Positions 45,243-56,242 of a DNA stretch of 64,000 nt are shown in pieces; within the stretch, counting starts at the first letter, position 1, and each line of letters starts with the position of its first letter. A program made the position numbers and the translations under genes. Source of the stretch: Zizania palustris (taxonomy: Eukaryota; Streptophyta; Magnoliopsida; Poales; Poaceae); assembly GCA_019279435.1 (NCBI GenBank), contig JAAALK010000081.1, forward strand, positions 27,988,457 through 28,052,456. Reading direction: 5' to 3'. The notes beneath the pieces were generated by a model, which ran no database searches, was not told the origin of the DNA, and worked only from the letters and a program-made list of their open reading frames with translations.

Positions 45243-45791
45243 ATGTCCTTCGCCGCTAAGATTTTTTAGGAGATCATTTATCTTAATACTGTTTTTACCG
45301 TGCCCGCTCGACAAACTGAATACTGTTAAAAGGTAGGTTACGTTAGGTCTGGGCTAGTTATTACCAGACCTGAACACCGGACCCCAACCCGGCCGGTCAC
45401 AGACGTCGTTCGTGCATTCTATACCGGGTTAAAAGGCCAACCTCGAGAAAGCTTTAATTTGCTAGTTTTCATACATAATTAAATAGGAGGCGACCGATCG
45501 AGGATCTGGGAGAAGATTTAGATATAGACAGAAGCTAGCAAATGGCAGGATATGATCTATCGATCGAGATGCATGCAGCATGATGCATGGGTACGTAGGT
45601 CTCGTCGATCACCTCCGATCCTGCAGCTTGATCGATGAGCTCGGCTCGGATCGATGCACCGCCGGCGCCGGCCAGCTTGATCTCACACGTACCTACGTGC
45701 ACGACTGGGTGCAGTGGTGCATGGCCAGCAGCCGGCCTGAGCTCTAGCTAGCTCGCAGCAGCCTCGCATCATGCGCAACGTACGCGCGTAA
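45243..45791. other. intergenic, unassigned higher-GC sequence
   Basis: 45480-45780 is rich in CGATCGA, GCATGCA and AGCTAGC words, unlike its AT-rich surroundings. A similar composition resumes at 46515-46740 after two transposons. It may be a promoter or non-coding transcript region; no coding frame supported. Confidence 0.3.
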
Positions 45792-46071
45792 GAGCATCTC
45801 TATTGTAATTGCTATCCAACTTGTTATCCTTAAAAATAGCAAGAATTGTTTAAAAGTTGTCTTCATTGTACTTGCTATTTGACTTGCTATTTTAGGGAGC
45901 TTGCTATTTCATGTAGCAAGTTTGTTGAGAGAAATAGCAAGTTTTCTAAAATAGCAAGTCAAATAGTAAGTACAATGGAGTAAGTAACAATATAGCAAGC
46001 CAATTAAAATAGGGAGACTTGCTATTGCTATGAATAGCAAGTCAAAAATAACAATTACAATGGAGATGCTC
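45792..46071. mobile_element. Tourist-like MITE, GAGCATCTC family, copy 1
   Basis: Ends GAGCATCTCTATTGTAAT and ATTACAATGGAGATGCTC, with duplication TAA (45789-45791 and 46072-46074). Internal TTGCTATTT/AAATAGCAA words fold on themselves. A second copy is at 55436-55800. Confidence 0.88.
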
Positions 46072-46091
46072 TAAGTACGCCGCCGCCGTCC

Positions 46092-46514
46092 CACAGGAAA
46101 AAACAAATTTCAGTAGGCTTGAATTAATGTAACTTTGGTGTCGGTATGTAGAAACTGACCGAAGTTACTTAGCTTCTGTCGGTTTTTATTTTGATCGACG
46201 GAAGTTAAAATGGAATTTTTTCTCGCGCGGCTACAGACGCTTAATTTCCATCAGCCAGAGTAAAATCCATACCTTATGTCGGTCTACGTCCGGCTGACGG
46301 AAGTTATGTTTTTTTGCTGACGTGATAAAATATCCTGATAACTTTCATCGGCCACGTGGTGCTGACGGAAGTTAGCTAATTTCCGTTCAAACGTGGTTAG
46401 ATACTAACAGAAGTTAGGTTTTTACCGACGGAAATTAGTTTCTTCTGTTGAGAAAGACCTAATTTTCGTCGGTCGGCTTTAATTGACGAAAGTTGTCAGT
46501 GATTTGTTGCAGTG
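46092..46514. mobile_element. decayed CACTA relic, CCGACGGAAGTTA family
   Basis: Diverged copies of the subterminal motif of the element at 2260-3915 (CGACGGAAGTTA, CTGACGGAAGTTA) in both orientations; right end TTGTTGCAGTG. No internal coding and no clear duplication. Confidence 0.6.
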
Positions 46515-46744
46515 GTCGCCATTGTTCCTTCCTCCCGATGGAGCTCGATCGTGTTGAGGCCGGCCAGGCCACTCGCAAGCTAGCTCTTGCGTACCACAAC
46601 AGCATGCGAGCTAGCTCCATCGATCCCCGACAACCAGGCACCTGATGATGCACGAGCTCCAACCACTGCACCGTTGTGTACGTACGTGCTGGGTGCTGCA
46701 TGCTTCCTCCGCCGGCAGGATGCATGCCAAACATGCATGCCGAT

Positions 46745-46861
46745 AAGGTTGGTGTCGAATAAGGTTCACCGAGTGTGGCATTCGGCGAAGTTTTTACCGA
46801 GTGCAAAAGAGGTTTTGCCGAGTGCCCTAGGTATTCGGTAAATATGGGCAGTCCCGTAGTG
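46745..46861. mobile_element. CACTA right-end relic, CCGAGTGC family
   Basis: Repeats of CACCGAGTG, TTGCCGAGTGCC and TACCGAGTGC end in GTCCCGTAGTG, the inverse of CACTACGGGAC. Only one end is present. Confidence 0.6.
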
Positions 46862-47261
46862 AATGCTCGATCTCCTATGGTTTTACTTCATTTCAAAATG
46901 GGCTTTGGGACTGACCAAATATCTAATAGCCATCTAATTAATTAATGTTTATATAATTTATGGAGATCCATCAAAACCTATAGATTAACGGCATGTTTAG
47001 GACTGCTCCAGCTCCAAGACTAAGCTCAAGCTGTGGATTGATTAAGGGTATTTAGTTAGATAATTTAGTTTTTATTTTATAATAAAAATAAAAATTTAAA
47101 TCATTTTACTATATTATACGAACACCAGATTCAATCTAAATCTTGAAGTTAGGGCTATACCAAACATGGCCTAAATAATATGTCCACCTCCATTTACACG
47201 TACGTCAACCTCTATTTCAGTCTGACTCATAGGTCAAAATACTCACATATCTCTAACCTTA
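46862..47261. other. intergenic, no gene seen
   Basis: AT-rich. 46990-47170 has GGCATGTTTAGGACTGCTCC and a CCAAACATGGCC end, suggesting another degenerate MITE. Confidence 0.4.
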
Positions 47262-47560
47262 TGAGGTATTTGGTTCCATGGACTAAAGTTTAGTCCATGT
47301 CACATCATATGTTTAGACATCAATTTGAAAGACTAAACTTGAACTGATTATAAAAATAATTGGAGAATCGGAGAATTATTCACGAGACAAATTTATTAAG
47401 CCTAATTAATTCACGATTAGCAAATGTTTACCGTAGCATCATATTGTCAAATCATGTCATAATTAGGCCCATAATCCACCGATTATAAATGGGTTTCGCA
47501 AATAGCTTAGTCTATATTTAATACTCCAAAATGATTGGACTAAAGGAAATAAACACCCCC
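47262..47560. mobile_element. Tourist-like MITE
   Basis: Begins TGAGGTATTTGGTTCC and ends AAACACCCCC, flanked by TTA (47259-47261 and 47561-47563). Internally has GGACTAAAGTTTAGTCC. 299 bp. Confidence 0.75.
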
Positions 47561-48056
47561 TTAAAGAAATTGTTTGGCCGTCACGTACAAATCGTGACGC
47601 CCTAGCCCATTTCACGTAGATGGATTGACATCATCTAGAATAGAATTCTAGATCATCTACATAGAATTGAGTAGGATTAATTTATGACAGCCAAACAAGA
47701 ACTACTAAGTATTCTTAAACGTTTTACACACAGCTACCCATTATTAATCCGATCCACACTCTATCTGTTCACTTGTCTAGCTTTGCTTGATGAACTCAAA
47801 TGTCGCCGGCTTGTCTCCTGTTGATTATCTGCTGGTCCAAACAAACTTGGAAAGTCTTAACAATCTACAAGAATGTAGCTAGGGTTGTCCAAATCATGGC
47901 TTTTAGTGTGAGATCGACTTCTCCAATAATTCTCTCCAACCTTAGCTTAATTTGTCACAATTTCAGACGACCATACACATCAAATTATTGACTTTTCCAT
48001 CCATTACAAGTAATTAAATACTCAGCCATGATTAAGGGCTTGTTTGATAAGCTTTA
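47561..48056. other. intergenic, no gene seen
   Basis: AT-rich with no recognisable coding or repeat structure. Confidence 0.5.
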
Positions 48057-48405
48057 GGCCCCGTTTGGCTCCCTTAGGCTAAAATTTAGCCCCGATCACA
48101 TCGGATGTTCGAATGCTAATAAAAAGGACTAAACGTATGCTAATTAAAAAACTAATTACAGAACCTCTAGGCTAATTTGCGAGACGGATCTATTAAACCA
48201 AATTAGTTTATAATTTGACAATTTGGTGCTACATTAAAAACGTGTCAATGATAGATTAATTAGGCTTAATGGATTCATATCGTGAATTAGTCTAAGGATT
48301 ATGTATTTAGTTTTATAATTAACTCATTTTCAATCCTTCTAACTAGTATCTGAACGTCTAATGTGACAGAGACTAAACTTTAGCCTAAGAGAGCCGAACA
48401 GCCCC
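48057..48405. mobile_element. Tourist-like MITE, GGCCCCGTTTGG family
   Basis: Ends GGCCCCGTTTGGCTC and GAGCCGAACAGCCCC, with duplication TTA (48054-48056 and 48406-48408). 349 bp. The relic at 42891-43192 looks like the same family. Confidence 0.88.
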
Positions 48406-48656
48406 TTAGATTACAAGAAACCACTAGTAAAGTACCTAGCTAATAAGAATCCAGGGAAGTTGATGTATCTGTAAGTATCTAGTTAATGAAAATCTAGATA
48501 GGTTGATATTTCACAATAGATCTAGAATCTAGATTGTTTTAAAGAGTTTCGTATTCTGAAAGTAGCTGCAGGTATTAGAAGCGGCATCTATTAATTCCCA
48601 TATATCTTTGCTAACTCCATATATATTCGGCATTTAATTTGGGTTGATATAATATA

Positions 48657-49203
48657 TAGGGTCCCTTTGGTTTGGTTTTTGGGAGCAGTTTTTGCTTCTT
48701 AGAAGGCAAAAGCCAAACTAAAGGGCCTATTCCAAGCTATTAGTTTTTTTCTTTTGGTGCAGTGAAATTGTGAAAGCTCATTTAAACCTGTTTTCTATGG
48801 CTTTTAGCTTTTGGCTTCGCAACCATACAAAATTTCATAAATTGACATTTCAAATTTATACAACCATACAAAATTCGTAAATTGACATTTCAAATTTCAT
48901 ACAACCATACAAAATTTCATAAATTGATATTTCAAATTTCATACAACCATACAAAATTTCATAAATTGATATTTCAAATTTCATACAACCATACAAAATT
49001 TCATAAATTGACATTTTAAATTTCATAGAACAATACAAAATTTCATAAATTGATTTTTTACACAGCTCACAGCTCACTGTAGCTTCTTCACAGTCGTTTC
49101 AGCCAAACGACTTTCAGCTTTCTCACGGCTGACATCCCACAGCAGCTTTTCCATAGCCCACAACAGTTTTTTTTCTATAGCCACAACTCAACCAAACACA
49201 CCC
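48657..49203. mobile_element. MITE containing a minisatellite
   Basis: Begins GGGTCCCTTTGGTTTGG and ends CAACCAAACACACCC. Internal AAAGCCAAACTAAAGGG and AGCCAAACGACTTTCAGC words match the families at 53068 and 54020. Target duplication not clear. Confidence 0.55.
48820..49053. repeat. 41-42-bp minisatellite, five and a half copies
   Basis: Units start at 48820, 48861, 48902, 48944, 48986 and 49028, each with CAACCATACAAAATTTC followed by ATTTCAAATTTCAT. Confidence 0.93.
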
Positions 49204-49382
49204 ATAATATGGTTCTTTGGCTTTCTGGCCGGTAAATTCGGCCATCTTTTGCTGCCATTAACAAATGTTGTTAGTCCCAATTAACAAATATTGTTGGCCG
49301 TGATACCTTTAATCACCAAAAACGAAGAAGGACAAGGATGCTAGCTACTTTTCTTATTGAATATTTGTAAACCCAAATTTAG

Positions 49383-50066
49383 GACTCATTTGGATGGACT
49401 AAAATTAATAATTAGCTAACTAATTACTAGAGCTAATTGTTAGCTACCTAATAATTAGTTAGCTAAAAAATAATCATGCATGTTTGGATACTTTGGACTA
49501 ATAAATGGATAAAATTGATTTTGTCCCGTTACAATAATCATGTAGCAGCGGTGTGTGTAGGGGTAAAATCTAAGGGTCCCTGTTAGCTCAAATTAGCTCA
49601 TTTTCATGAACTAATACACTATATAACTATTAGTTAGCCAATGAACTAATGATTAGTTCACCAATTAGTCGTATTGTTTGGACGAACTAGAACTAATTTT
49701 TAATTGTTAATTATTAGTTGATGGGTTTTTCGGGCACCTCCAATGCATAGATGCTTAAATAGATGCTAAAATAATAAAAAGTGATAAGCACTTTATTTAA
49801 GAGCTTCAATGTCCAATGCAATGTGCTAAAAATAGGTGCTTAAACTCACTTTTTGAAATTATAGCACCTATTTTTTTCAAGTTGTACCTATTTTTTTTCT
49901 ATGTAAGCACTTCTCAAGCGTCGATGCCATGTTTGGCGTCGCCTCTTGCCTGGAGCTGCGTCAGGAAACTGGTTTAGAAAAAAACAATTTTTTTTACTTA
50001 AATGTCTGTTTAGGAGGCGCGTTGGAGGTGGCTTTAGTTGTTAATTATTAGTTGATGGGATCTAAA
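49383..50066. mobile_element. MITE interrupted by a second element
   Basis: Left part has ACTCATTTGGATGGACTAAA and many TTAGCTAAC words; right end GATCTAAACAAGCGTG. It is split by 49726-50037. Boundaries approximate. Confidence 0.5.
49726..50037. mobile_element. nested 312-bp element with 22-bp flanking repeat
   Basis: Terminal GGGCACCTCCAATGC and GCGTTGGAGGTGGC are inverted repeats. Flanked by an exact 22-bp direct repeat (49704-49725 and 50038-50059). No coding. Confidence 0.6.
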
Positions 50067-50499
50067 CAAGCGTGCAATCTAAAATAAAATAATTGTTGTC
50101 ACATGTAGTATTAAGATAACCTGACTTGACTCTCTCCATGCACGATATATACTTGAAAAAAAAAACTACCAGCAAAATAATTCGATGGCCAAATAATATG
50201 ATATGATATGATATGATAGAAATACCTCGATTTATTATTATCCTACAAATTTATCAATCTCTGTAAAACATGGACTACAATATAATATTAACCAATCAGA
50301 TTGTTGTGGGGTCTCGGGAACAGCACTAAATTACACGTGCTGTGGCTCAACACACATACATTGCACATGAACATAGAAGCACAGTACGTGCTCATTATGC
50401 TAACACAGGCGCCATGCATGCATGCATGCAAGTTGGCGCGAAACCGCTGCAGTGTGGCGTGTAAGCAAGGATAGCCACTGTAGATCATCCGCTATGGAA
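50067..50499. other. intergenic, no gene seen
   Basis: Only short simple repeats: ATGATATG near 50200 and GCATGCATGCATGC near 50415. Confidence 0.5.
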
Positions 50500-51045
50500 A
50501 TCGTATGTCCGCGCGGTGTCCAAAGCTTTAATGAGCGCGTTATTTCGGGTAATCGGTAAAATTTAGTTTGTCGGGTGTTTTTGAAAAATAATCGGTAAAC
50601 TATAAACCCTAGCACGTACTCGGTGAACCAATTGTTTACCGAGTATCCTGGGGAAATACACTCGATAAAAGATAATACTAATGGACGTCGTGACAGCATG
50701 TTTGGGCGGCCAATTTTCTTTCGGATTTGCTGAATGTTTTTTTAAAAAAATATTTGATAAATCCAAAACACCATTATTATATTAAAAGACTCATGGTGGA
50801 GGTGAGGGACGAGAGACGAGGGAGAAGACTGTAGACGCAAACACGTCGATATCTGTTAGTTCTGACTTTTTTCGTTTTTTTACCAAGTGTCATAGGGTTT
50901 ATCAAGTGCTTTCCCATTTTACACTCGAAAAAACTTTTTTGCCGATTGTACTTGTTTGTCGTACTGAGCAAATCTATCTTCATGGAGTACGCGAAATAAT
51001 ACATTGAACAAAGATTTTAATACTCGACGAAGATATAGGGTTTTC
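50500..51045. mobile_element. decayed CACTA-like relic, CGGTAAA repeats
   Basis: Scattered TCGGTAAA, ACCGAGTA and CTCGATAAA motifs in both orientations. The right end GGGTTTTCGTGGTG is the inverse of CACCACGAAAACCC. Boundaries uncertain. Confidence 0.45.
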
Positions 51046-51284
51046 GTGGTGCCTCACCAAGCTCATTGAAGGACCTTACCCCTTCCAACCCAATTGTAAA
51101 CACACGGAGAAATGCTAGTACACAATGAAGCAATTGATGGACCAATACACACCCAAGCGGTACAAGAAGAACTTAACACCACCCAACCACCAACCAGCGG
51201 TAGGAGTTACCACCTAACAACGATTCACATTAGTAGCCAACTTTCAACTTTAATTCAAGAGGTCAAGCAGTCCTAGTGCACATT

Positions 51285-51735
51285 TTTAGGGACTTGATAT
51301 CGTATGATTCCAATCTCTAATTACTCAAGCTAGCAATGCACATATGTTCTCTATCCCTCTGACTCTAGCAACCAATCAAAGGCCTAACACATTCCTATCA
51401 CCTTTGAACGCTCTGATCACTCGGAGCATGTCCTTCACTTAAGGTGATACCTCAAAGTTATCTGCTTGATGAACCCTAATATCTAGGGACTTGTTTATTT
51501 CAGCTCAGAATTATAACAAATATATGATTCTAATATCCGACTCAAGCTACCAATGCACAAGTATTCTCCATCATATCGCTCCGACTCTAGCAACCGATTC
51601 AAGGCCGACTATGATGGTCTGACACGTGGCTCGCCCTTATCACCTTTGACCGCTTTGATCACTTGAGCATGTCCTTCACCCCAAAGGTGATAGTCCTACT
51701 TCTTTCCTAGTTATCTGGATTGACTAATCGTAACA
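51285..51735. repeat. diverged tandem duplication, about 220-bp unit
   Basis: 51300-51489 and 51519-51735 share ACTCTAGCAACC, TCAAGGCC-like, TATCACCTTTGA, GATCACT and GAGCATGTCCTTCAC in the same order. Function unknown; probably old retrotransposon sequence. Confidence 0.7.
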
Positions 51736-52012
51736 TGTATGTGAGGGTTTGTTTATTTTAGCTTGAGATTATAACAATTTAGTTTATAAAAAAATTAGAC
51801 TAGCTTACTGAATTGTTATAATATATACTCTAGATTATAATAAGCTAACATAATAAACCGTACTATTTGTTTTAGCTTATGAAAACAAGATGAATAATTA
51901 AAATCTCGAGCTAAAATAAATATAAATATGTCCAAGACGGACGAGTACTCAGCACGTATAAATATTGACGGGTGAAATAGTTATTGTTACCTATGCGAGT
52001 AGAAATTAATAC
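51736..52012. other. AT-rich stretch with a probable MITE
   Basis: 51743-51934 has GTTTGTTTATTTTAGCTTGAG on the left and GAGCTAAAATAAATA on the right, inverted relative to each other. No gene. Confidence 0.4.
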
Positions 52013-52289
52013 TCCGTCCGTTTTATGTTAAAAGGTATTTTAGTTTTACCGAAGCCAAAACTCAAGGTAAATTCGATTAGGTTTATACAAAAGGATATTA
52101 ACATCTACGTACAGGTACGGTACTAAATAAACACACTACTAAAATATATTTTATAATAAATTTAATGAAACCGATTTAATATTTCAGATGCATATGCTTG
52201 TGTTAGTTTCTATACAAATGGTATTGAAATTGTAAAAGTCGATCTGACTTTAATGTAAAAATAAAACTTACCATATCAAACGGAAATGG
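52013..52289. mobile_element. Stowaway-like (mariner) MITE relic
   Basis: Begins CTCCGTCCGTTTTATG and ends CAAACGGAAATGG, flanked by TA (52011-52012 and 52290-52291). 277 bp, non-coding. Confidence 0.65.
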
Positions 52290-52642
52290 TAACGAGCAGG
52301 ATGCATGCATTCGTACGCAAATACGTACGTACGGTGCCTATGTATATTTAGGGTTCGTTTGGAACTATTTCACTCTTTTAAAATGAAATCTGAACTTATT
52401 TGGCTAGACGTTTGTAGAGCAAAGCTATAAAACGTAGAGCAGAGCAGTCCTAAATAGAGCCTTAACCTCAGCTCTATGATACGAAGTCCACGTGAGATCA
52501 TGTACATGAACACGCAATGGCGAAGCTAGAGTAAAATCAAAGAATATGTACTTCTTTTATGGATGCATAATAAACATGTGTCATGGGAGATGCATATATA
52601 CGGTGAAAATGTGATAAAATCCCCTGTTTTCTATTATTTTAG

Positions 52643-53046
52643 AGCATCTCCAATAGTAAGCTATTTCACTAGCTAGATTCACTCTCTTTCCTACGTGGAT
52701 AGAAAATGTGGGGAAAAAAGAATATATAGCGACGAGCTAATAGATAGGAGATTTCACGTATTCCAATAAACTGAGTGTATTACATGTGGAACCAAGTGCT
52801 AGTGGTGAGATAAATTATTATTTTTATTCTTTTCTCAGCTCCACATCAGCTAGCTATTTGAGAGAATAATAAAAATAATAATTTATTTACTTAGTCCCAC
52901 ATGTAATACACTCAGTTTCTTGGAATACGTGAAATCTCTTATCTATTAGCTCGTCTCTAGTTATTCTTTTTTCCCCATATTTTTATCTACATAAGAAAGA
53001 GAGTGAATCTAACTAGTAAAATAGACAATCATTGTGGATACTCTCG
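52643..53046. repeat. long fold-back element (about 170-bp arms)
   Basis: The left arm from 52643 (GAGCATCTCCAATAG, GATTCACTCTCTTTC, GTATTACATGTGG) is mirrored by the right arm ending 53046 (CCACATGTAATAC, GAAAGAGAGTGAATC, TGTGGATACTC). The loop is about 50 bp around CTCCACATCAGCTAGC. Transcripts would form a long hairpin. Confidence 0.85.
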
Positions 53047-53067
53047 GAGGTACGTGTGCACCCCTAA

Positions 53068-53657
53068 GGGTGCGTTTGGTTCTGCTTTTAAAATCTGCTT
53101 CTGCTGTGAAAAAGCAAAAGCTGAACTAAACGGGTTTACCAAAACTGCTTCTGCTATGAAAAAACAGCTTTTTTCTAGTACAAATTTGAAAGCAGCTTGG
53201 ATCCTGCTTTTCTGCTTTTGCTTTTCTGCTTTTCTGATTTTTAGTACAAATTAAATAATATGAATTTAAGGTGTCTTAATTGATCTAACATTATTATGGT
53301 TTGTATTACATTGCACAATTTCATGAGATAATATGTGGTTGTCGGTTATTTTATAATATGAACTATGAATTTTTTTGTTTATCTAATATATTTTTTAGTT
53401 ATTTAGTTGTATCAATGTTGAGTGTTTCCTATTTATATACATGTATAGAATATTATAATGATGAAAATTATGTAAGTTATAAAAAACAGTCAGCTCACAG
53501 CAGTTTTTTTACAGCAGCTTCAACCCAACGACTTTTAGCTTTTTCACAGCAGACAGTTCACAGCAGCTTTTTCATAGCAAGCAACTCACAACAGCTTTTT
53601 CACAACAGGCAGCTCACAACAGCTTTTTCACAGCTCATAACAGAACCAAACGCACAC
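53068..53657. mobile_element. Tourist-like MITE, GTGCGTTTGGTTCTG family
   Basis: Ends GGGTGCGTTTGGTTCTG and CAGAACCAAACGCACAC, with duplication TAA (53065-53067 and 53658-53660). 590 bp. Repeated ACAGCTTTTTCACAGC words in the right third. Confidence 0.88.
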
Positions 53658-54019
53658 TAAGATGAATGCAGCTTCGCCCCCTGTGTACACGTAGACGACA
53701 GCTACAGCTTGAGCTGGGCTGGTCGGTCGGTGGTCAGCTGTGATCGGCTAGCTGCCCTGCGTCCCAACAGGCAACAGGTGCACACGACCCATGGCTGGAT
53801 GCAGCTGGCTATGTATGTTTTTTTTATGCCCATATCTTTTTATAAAATTTGGAATTCCTTTACACGGTGAGCTGTATCGTAACATAAATTACGGTTGGTT
53901 CATTTTTAAATTCACTTTTTGGTTAGAAAGTTAGAAGCTAAATCAAACAAGTTCAACGATCAACTGGTTTTTCTAATGCTTTAAATGGTCGGCTAATAAG
54001 ACTCTTAGCGGCAAGCTAA
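53658..54019. other. intergenic, no gene seen
   Basis: 53690-53800 has TCGGTCGGTGGTCAGC and CAGCTG words without a coding frame; the rest is AT-rich. Confidence 0.45.
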
Positions 54020-54503
54020 GAGGGTCTGTTTGGTTCAGATTTTCGAACCAGCTTCCTGGTTTGGAAGCTGAAATCTGAACCAAACAAGTCTTTTGATCAT
54101 CTAGCTTTTTTATAATCAACAGATTCTCATAGTATAAATTTGAACGTTGTTATAACTTAGATTTCATAACTTCTCAGTTCAATTTTAAATGAATATTACC
54201 TGCCATGCTATTAAAACATATCAGTTCATATAAAATTTGAAAAAGTGGAATTTTAGTAAAATATATCATTTTAGTATAATTTGAAAATATATAATTTTAA
54301 TATAAACATTACAAAACTTCATAGTTAGAATGAATTACATGTAAAATTACACATTAATAATGTAACTAAACATCGTGAACTACGAAAATATAAATCCGCA
54401 ACTATTTTAATTAAACAGCTTTTCAGCTTTTCTACAGCTCATATCAGCTTTTTCACAACTCACAGTAGCTTTTTCAAAATCTACCGTTCAACTAAACGCA
54501 CCC
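54020..54503. mobile_element. Tourist-like MITE, related to 53068-53657
   Basis: Begins GAGGGTCTGTTTGGTTC and ends CTAAACGCACCC, flanked by TAA (54017-54019 and 54504-54506). Contains CAGCTTTTCAGC/CACAGTAGC words. 484 bp. Confidence 0.78.
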
Positions 54504-54667
54504 TAAAAAAGCTATCCATGTAGCGGTTTTATAATATAATAACCCGCTAGATTTAATTGTTGCAGTGATTTGTGAAGTAAATGACAAAAGACAAGAGAAG
54601 AGCCTCTTTATCTAATTCTAATATCCCAAATCATTCATGTTCAAGATCTAATCCAAAACTCTAATAC

Positions 54668-54710
<43 letters not shown>

Positions 54711-54711
<1 letters not shown>

Positions 54712-54856
54712 GAGAGCGCTATTCTACATAACTATTCTACACCGACTACTTTCAGTAGTAGATTTTTTCAGTAGAATAACAATTGAGTACTGTTTTTTTC
54801 TCAGTAGTAGATTTCTCGATAGAATAGTTATTTTACACCCGTAGTGTAGGATAGCA
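54711..54856. mobile_element. Micron-like MITE in a (TA)n tract, copy 2
   Basis: Bordered by (TA)n at 54672-54710 and 54859-54879. Ends GCTATTCTACATAAC and GTAGTGTAGGATAGC match the copy at 70-207. Non-coding. Confidence 0.7.
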
Positions 54857-54879
54857 TTTATATATATATATATATATAT

Positions 54880-55435
54880 GTTATGTATACCAGCAACATA
54901 TGATTCTGTCTTTGGATATGATACATGCATACCTAACCATCTAGCATCTACTTCACATATCAATAATCATCTAAGCATCTAGCTAGCAAAGAAAACGTGG
55001 GAAGAACTTAGGTGCTTCTGCAGCTGAGATTATATAGCATCTAGCATCTACGATCTAAGGGTCAATCGGTTTTTTCAAAAGTAACGGTTTTTTCGTAGTA
55101 CAAAATAAAAGCCTCGGGGACTCTAAATTTCACAGCTTCTTAGCTCAACTTTGAATAAAAATTGTTCGTCGTGCCATTACAATATATCGGTTGCTGTAAA
55201 ATTTGAAAAAGGTGAAATTTTGGTAAAATGTATCATTTTAGTGCAATTCAAATATTTATAATTTTAGTATGAACGTTACAAGATTTCCTGATTGCAATGA
55301 TTTACATGCAAAATTACATATTATCTGTAATAATGTGATCAAACATCAGAAGCTAGCGTAAACAGAAATCTGCGTATATTCTAATCAAATAACTTTCCAA
55401 CATTTTCGAGTAAAAGATCAAACCTAATACTCTAA
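54880..55435. other. intergenic, no gene seen
   Basis: AT-rich. 55070-55330 resembles the interior of the MITEs at 53068 and 54020 (for example AAAATTTGAAAAAGGTGAAA), so it is probably a truncated copy. Confidence 0.4.
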
Positions 55436-55800
55436 AAGCATCTCCATTGTACTTGTTATTTTTGACTTGCTATTCATAGCAATAGCAAGCCTCCCTATTT
55501 AAATTGATTTGCTATTTTATTATTCATTCTAATATACTTGCTAAATATGACACCCTATTTGAATGCAACTATATTTTATCAATTTATATACATGTAAAGA
55601 AAATGAAAATAATTAAACAAACTCAACCCTCAATTGAATAGCAAGTTTTGTTGGCTTGCTAGATGTAGCAAGTATGGAGAGATGAATAACAAGTTCCCTA
55701 AAATAACAAGTTAAGTAGCAAATACAATAAAAATATTTTTTAGAGCATACTTGCTGTTTTAGGGATAACAAGTATGATAGCAAATACGATAGAAATGCTT
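55436..55800. mobile_element. Tourist-like MITE, GAGCATCTC family, copy 2
   Basis: Begins AAGCATCTCCATTGTACTTG and ends GATAGAAATGCTT, flanked by TAA (55433-55435 and 55801-55803). TTGCTATT words as in 45792-46071. Confidence 0.82.
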
Positions 55801-55910
55801 TAAGCCTATACAAATGAATGGGCCCGATTTAAGCCCATCCAAACGAGGCCTAAGACGACGGGAGGGTTTTGCTTTTTTTTTCGGCGGCTACGGCGAGTCG
55901 GCGACACGTA

Positions 55911-56150
55911 CTTCCTTCGGTGTACAAATATTAGTCGTTTAGACAAAATCATACATACCAAAGTGATATTAATTAAAGTTACAAGGGTTGTTTCAATTAG
56001 TTATGGAGCCTAGATTTTAGTGGTGCTACTCAAGGACAACTCCCGATGGTCACATCCCATTTGGCAGCAATGCTTCGGTTGACGGGATGACTAATATTTG
56101 TACACTCTCAATAAAAACCCAAACGACTATTATTTGTACACTGGAGGGAG
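55911..56150. mobile_element. Stowaway-like MITE in the GTPase promoter
   Basis: Ends CTTCCTTCGGTGTACAAATA and TTTGTACACTGGAGGGAG, with TA duplications (55909-55910 and 56151-56152). 240 bp, ending 92 bp upstream of the GTPase ATG. Confidence 0.9.
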
Positions 56151-56242
56151 TACGTACGCAAGCCGTCGCCGTCGCCGTCGCGAGCTTGCCGACTGAAGAC
56201 TGGTCCATCCGGAGCGGCCGCGCCGAGCGTGGAGAGGGCACG

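Noticed and set aside
48856..49077. Repeat protein MSIYEILYGCMKFE
   Set aside because: Direct translation of the 41-42-bp minisatellite; no start context or conservation evidence.
56087..56242. Upstream ATG as the true GTPase start
   Set aside because: It lies inside a Stowaway MITE and the extension shows no conserved sequence; kept as a finding, not as the start.
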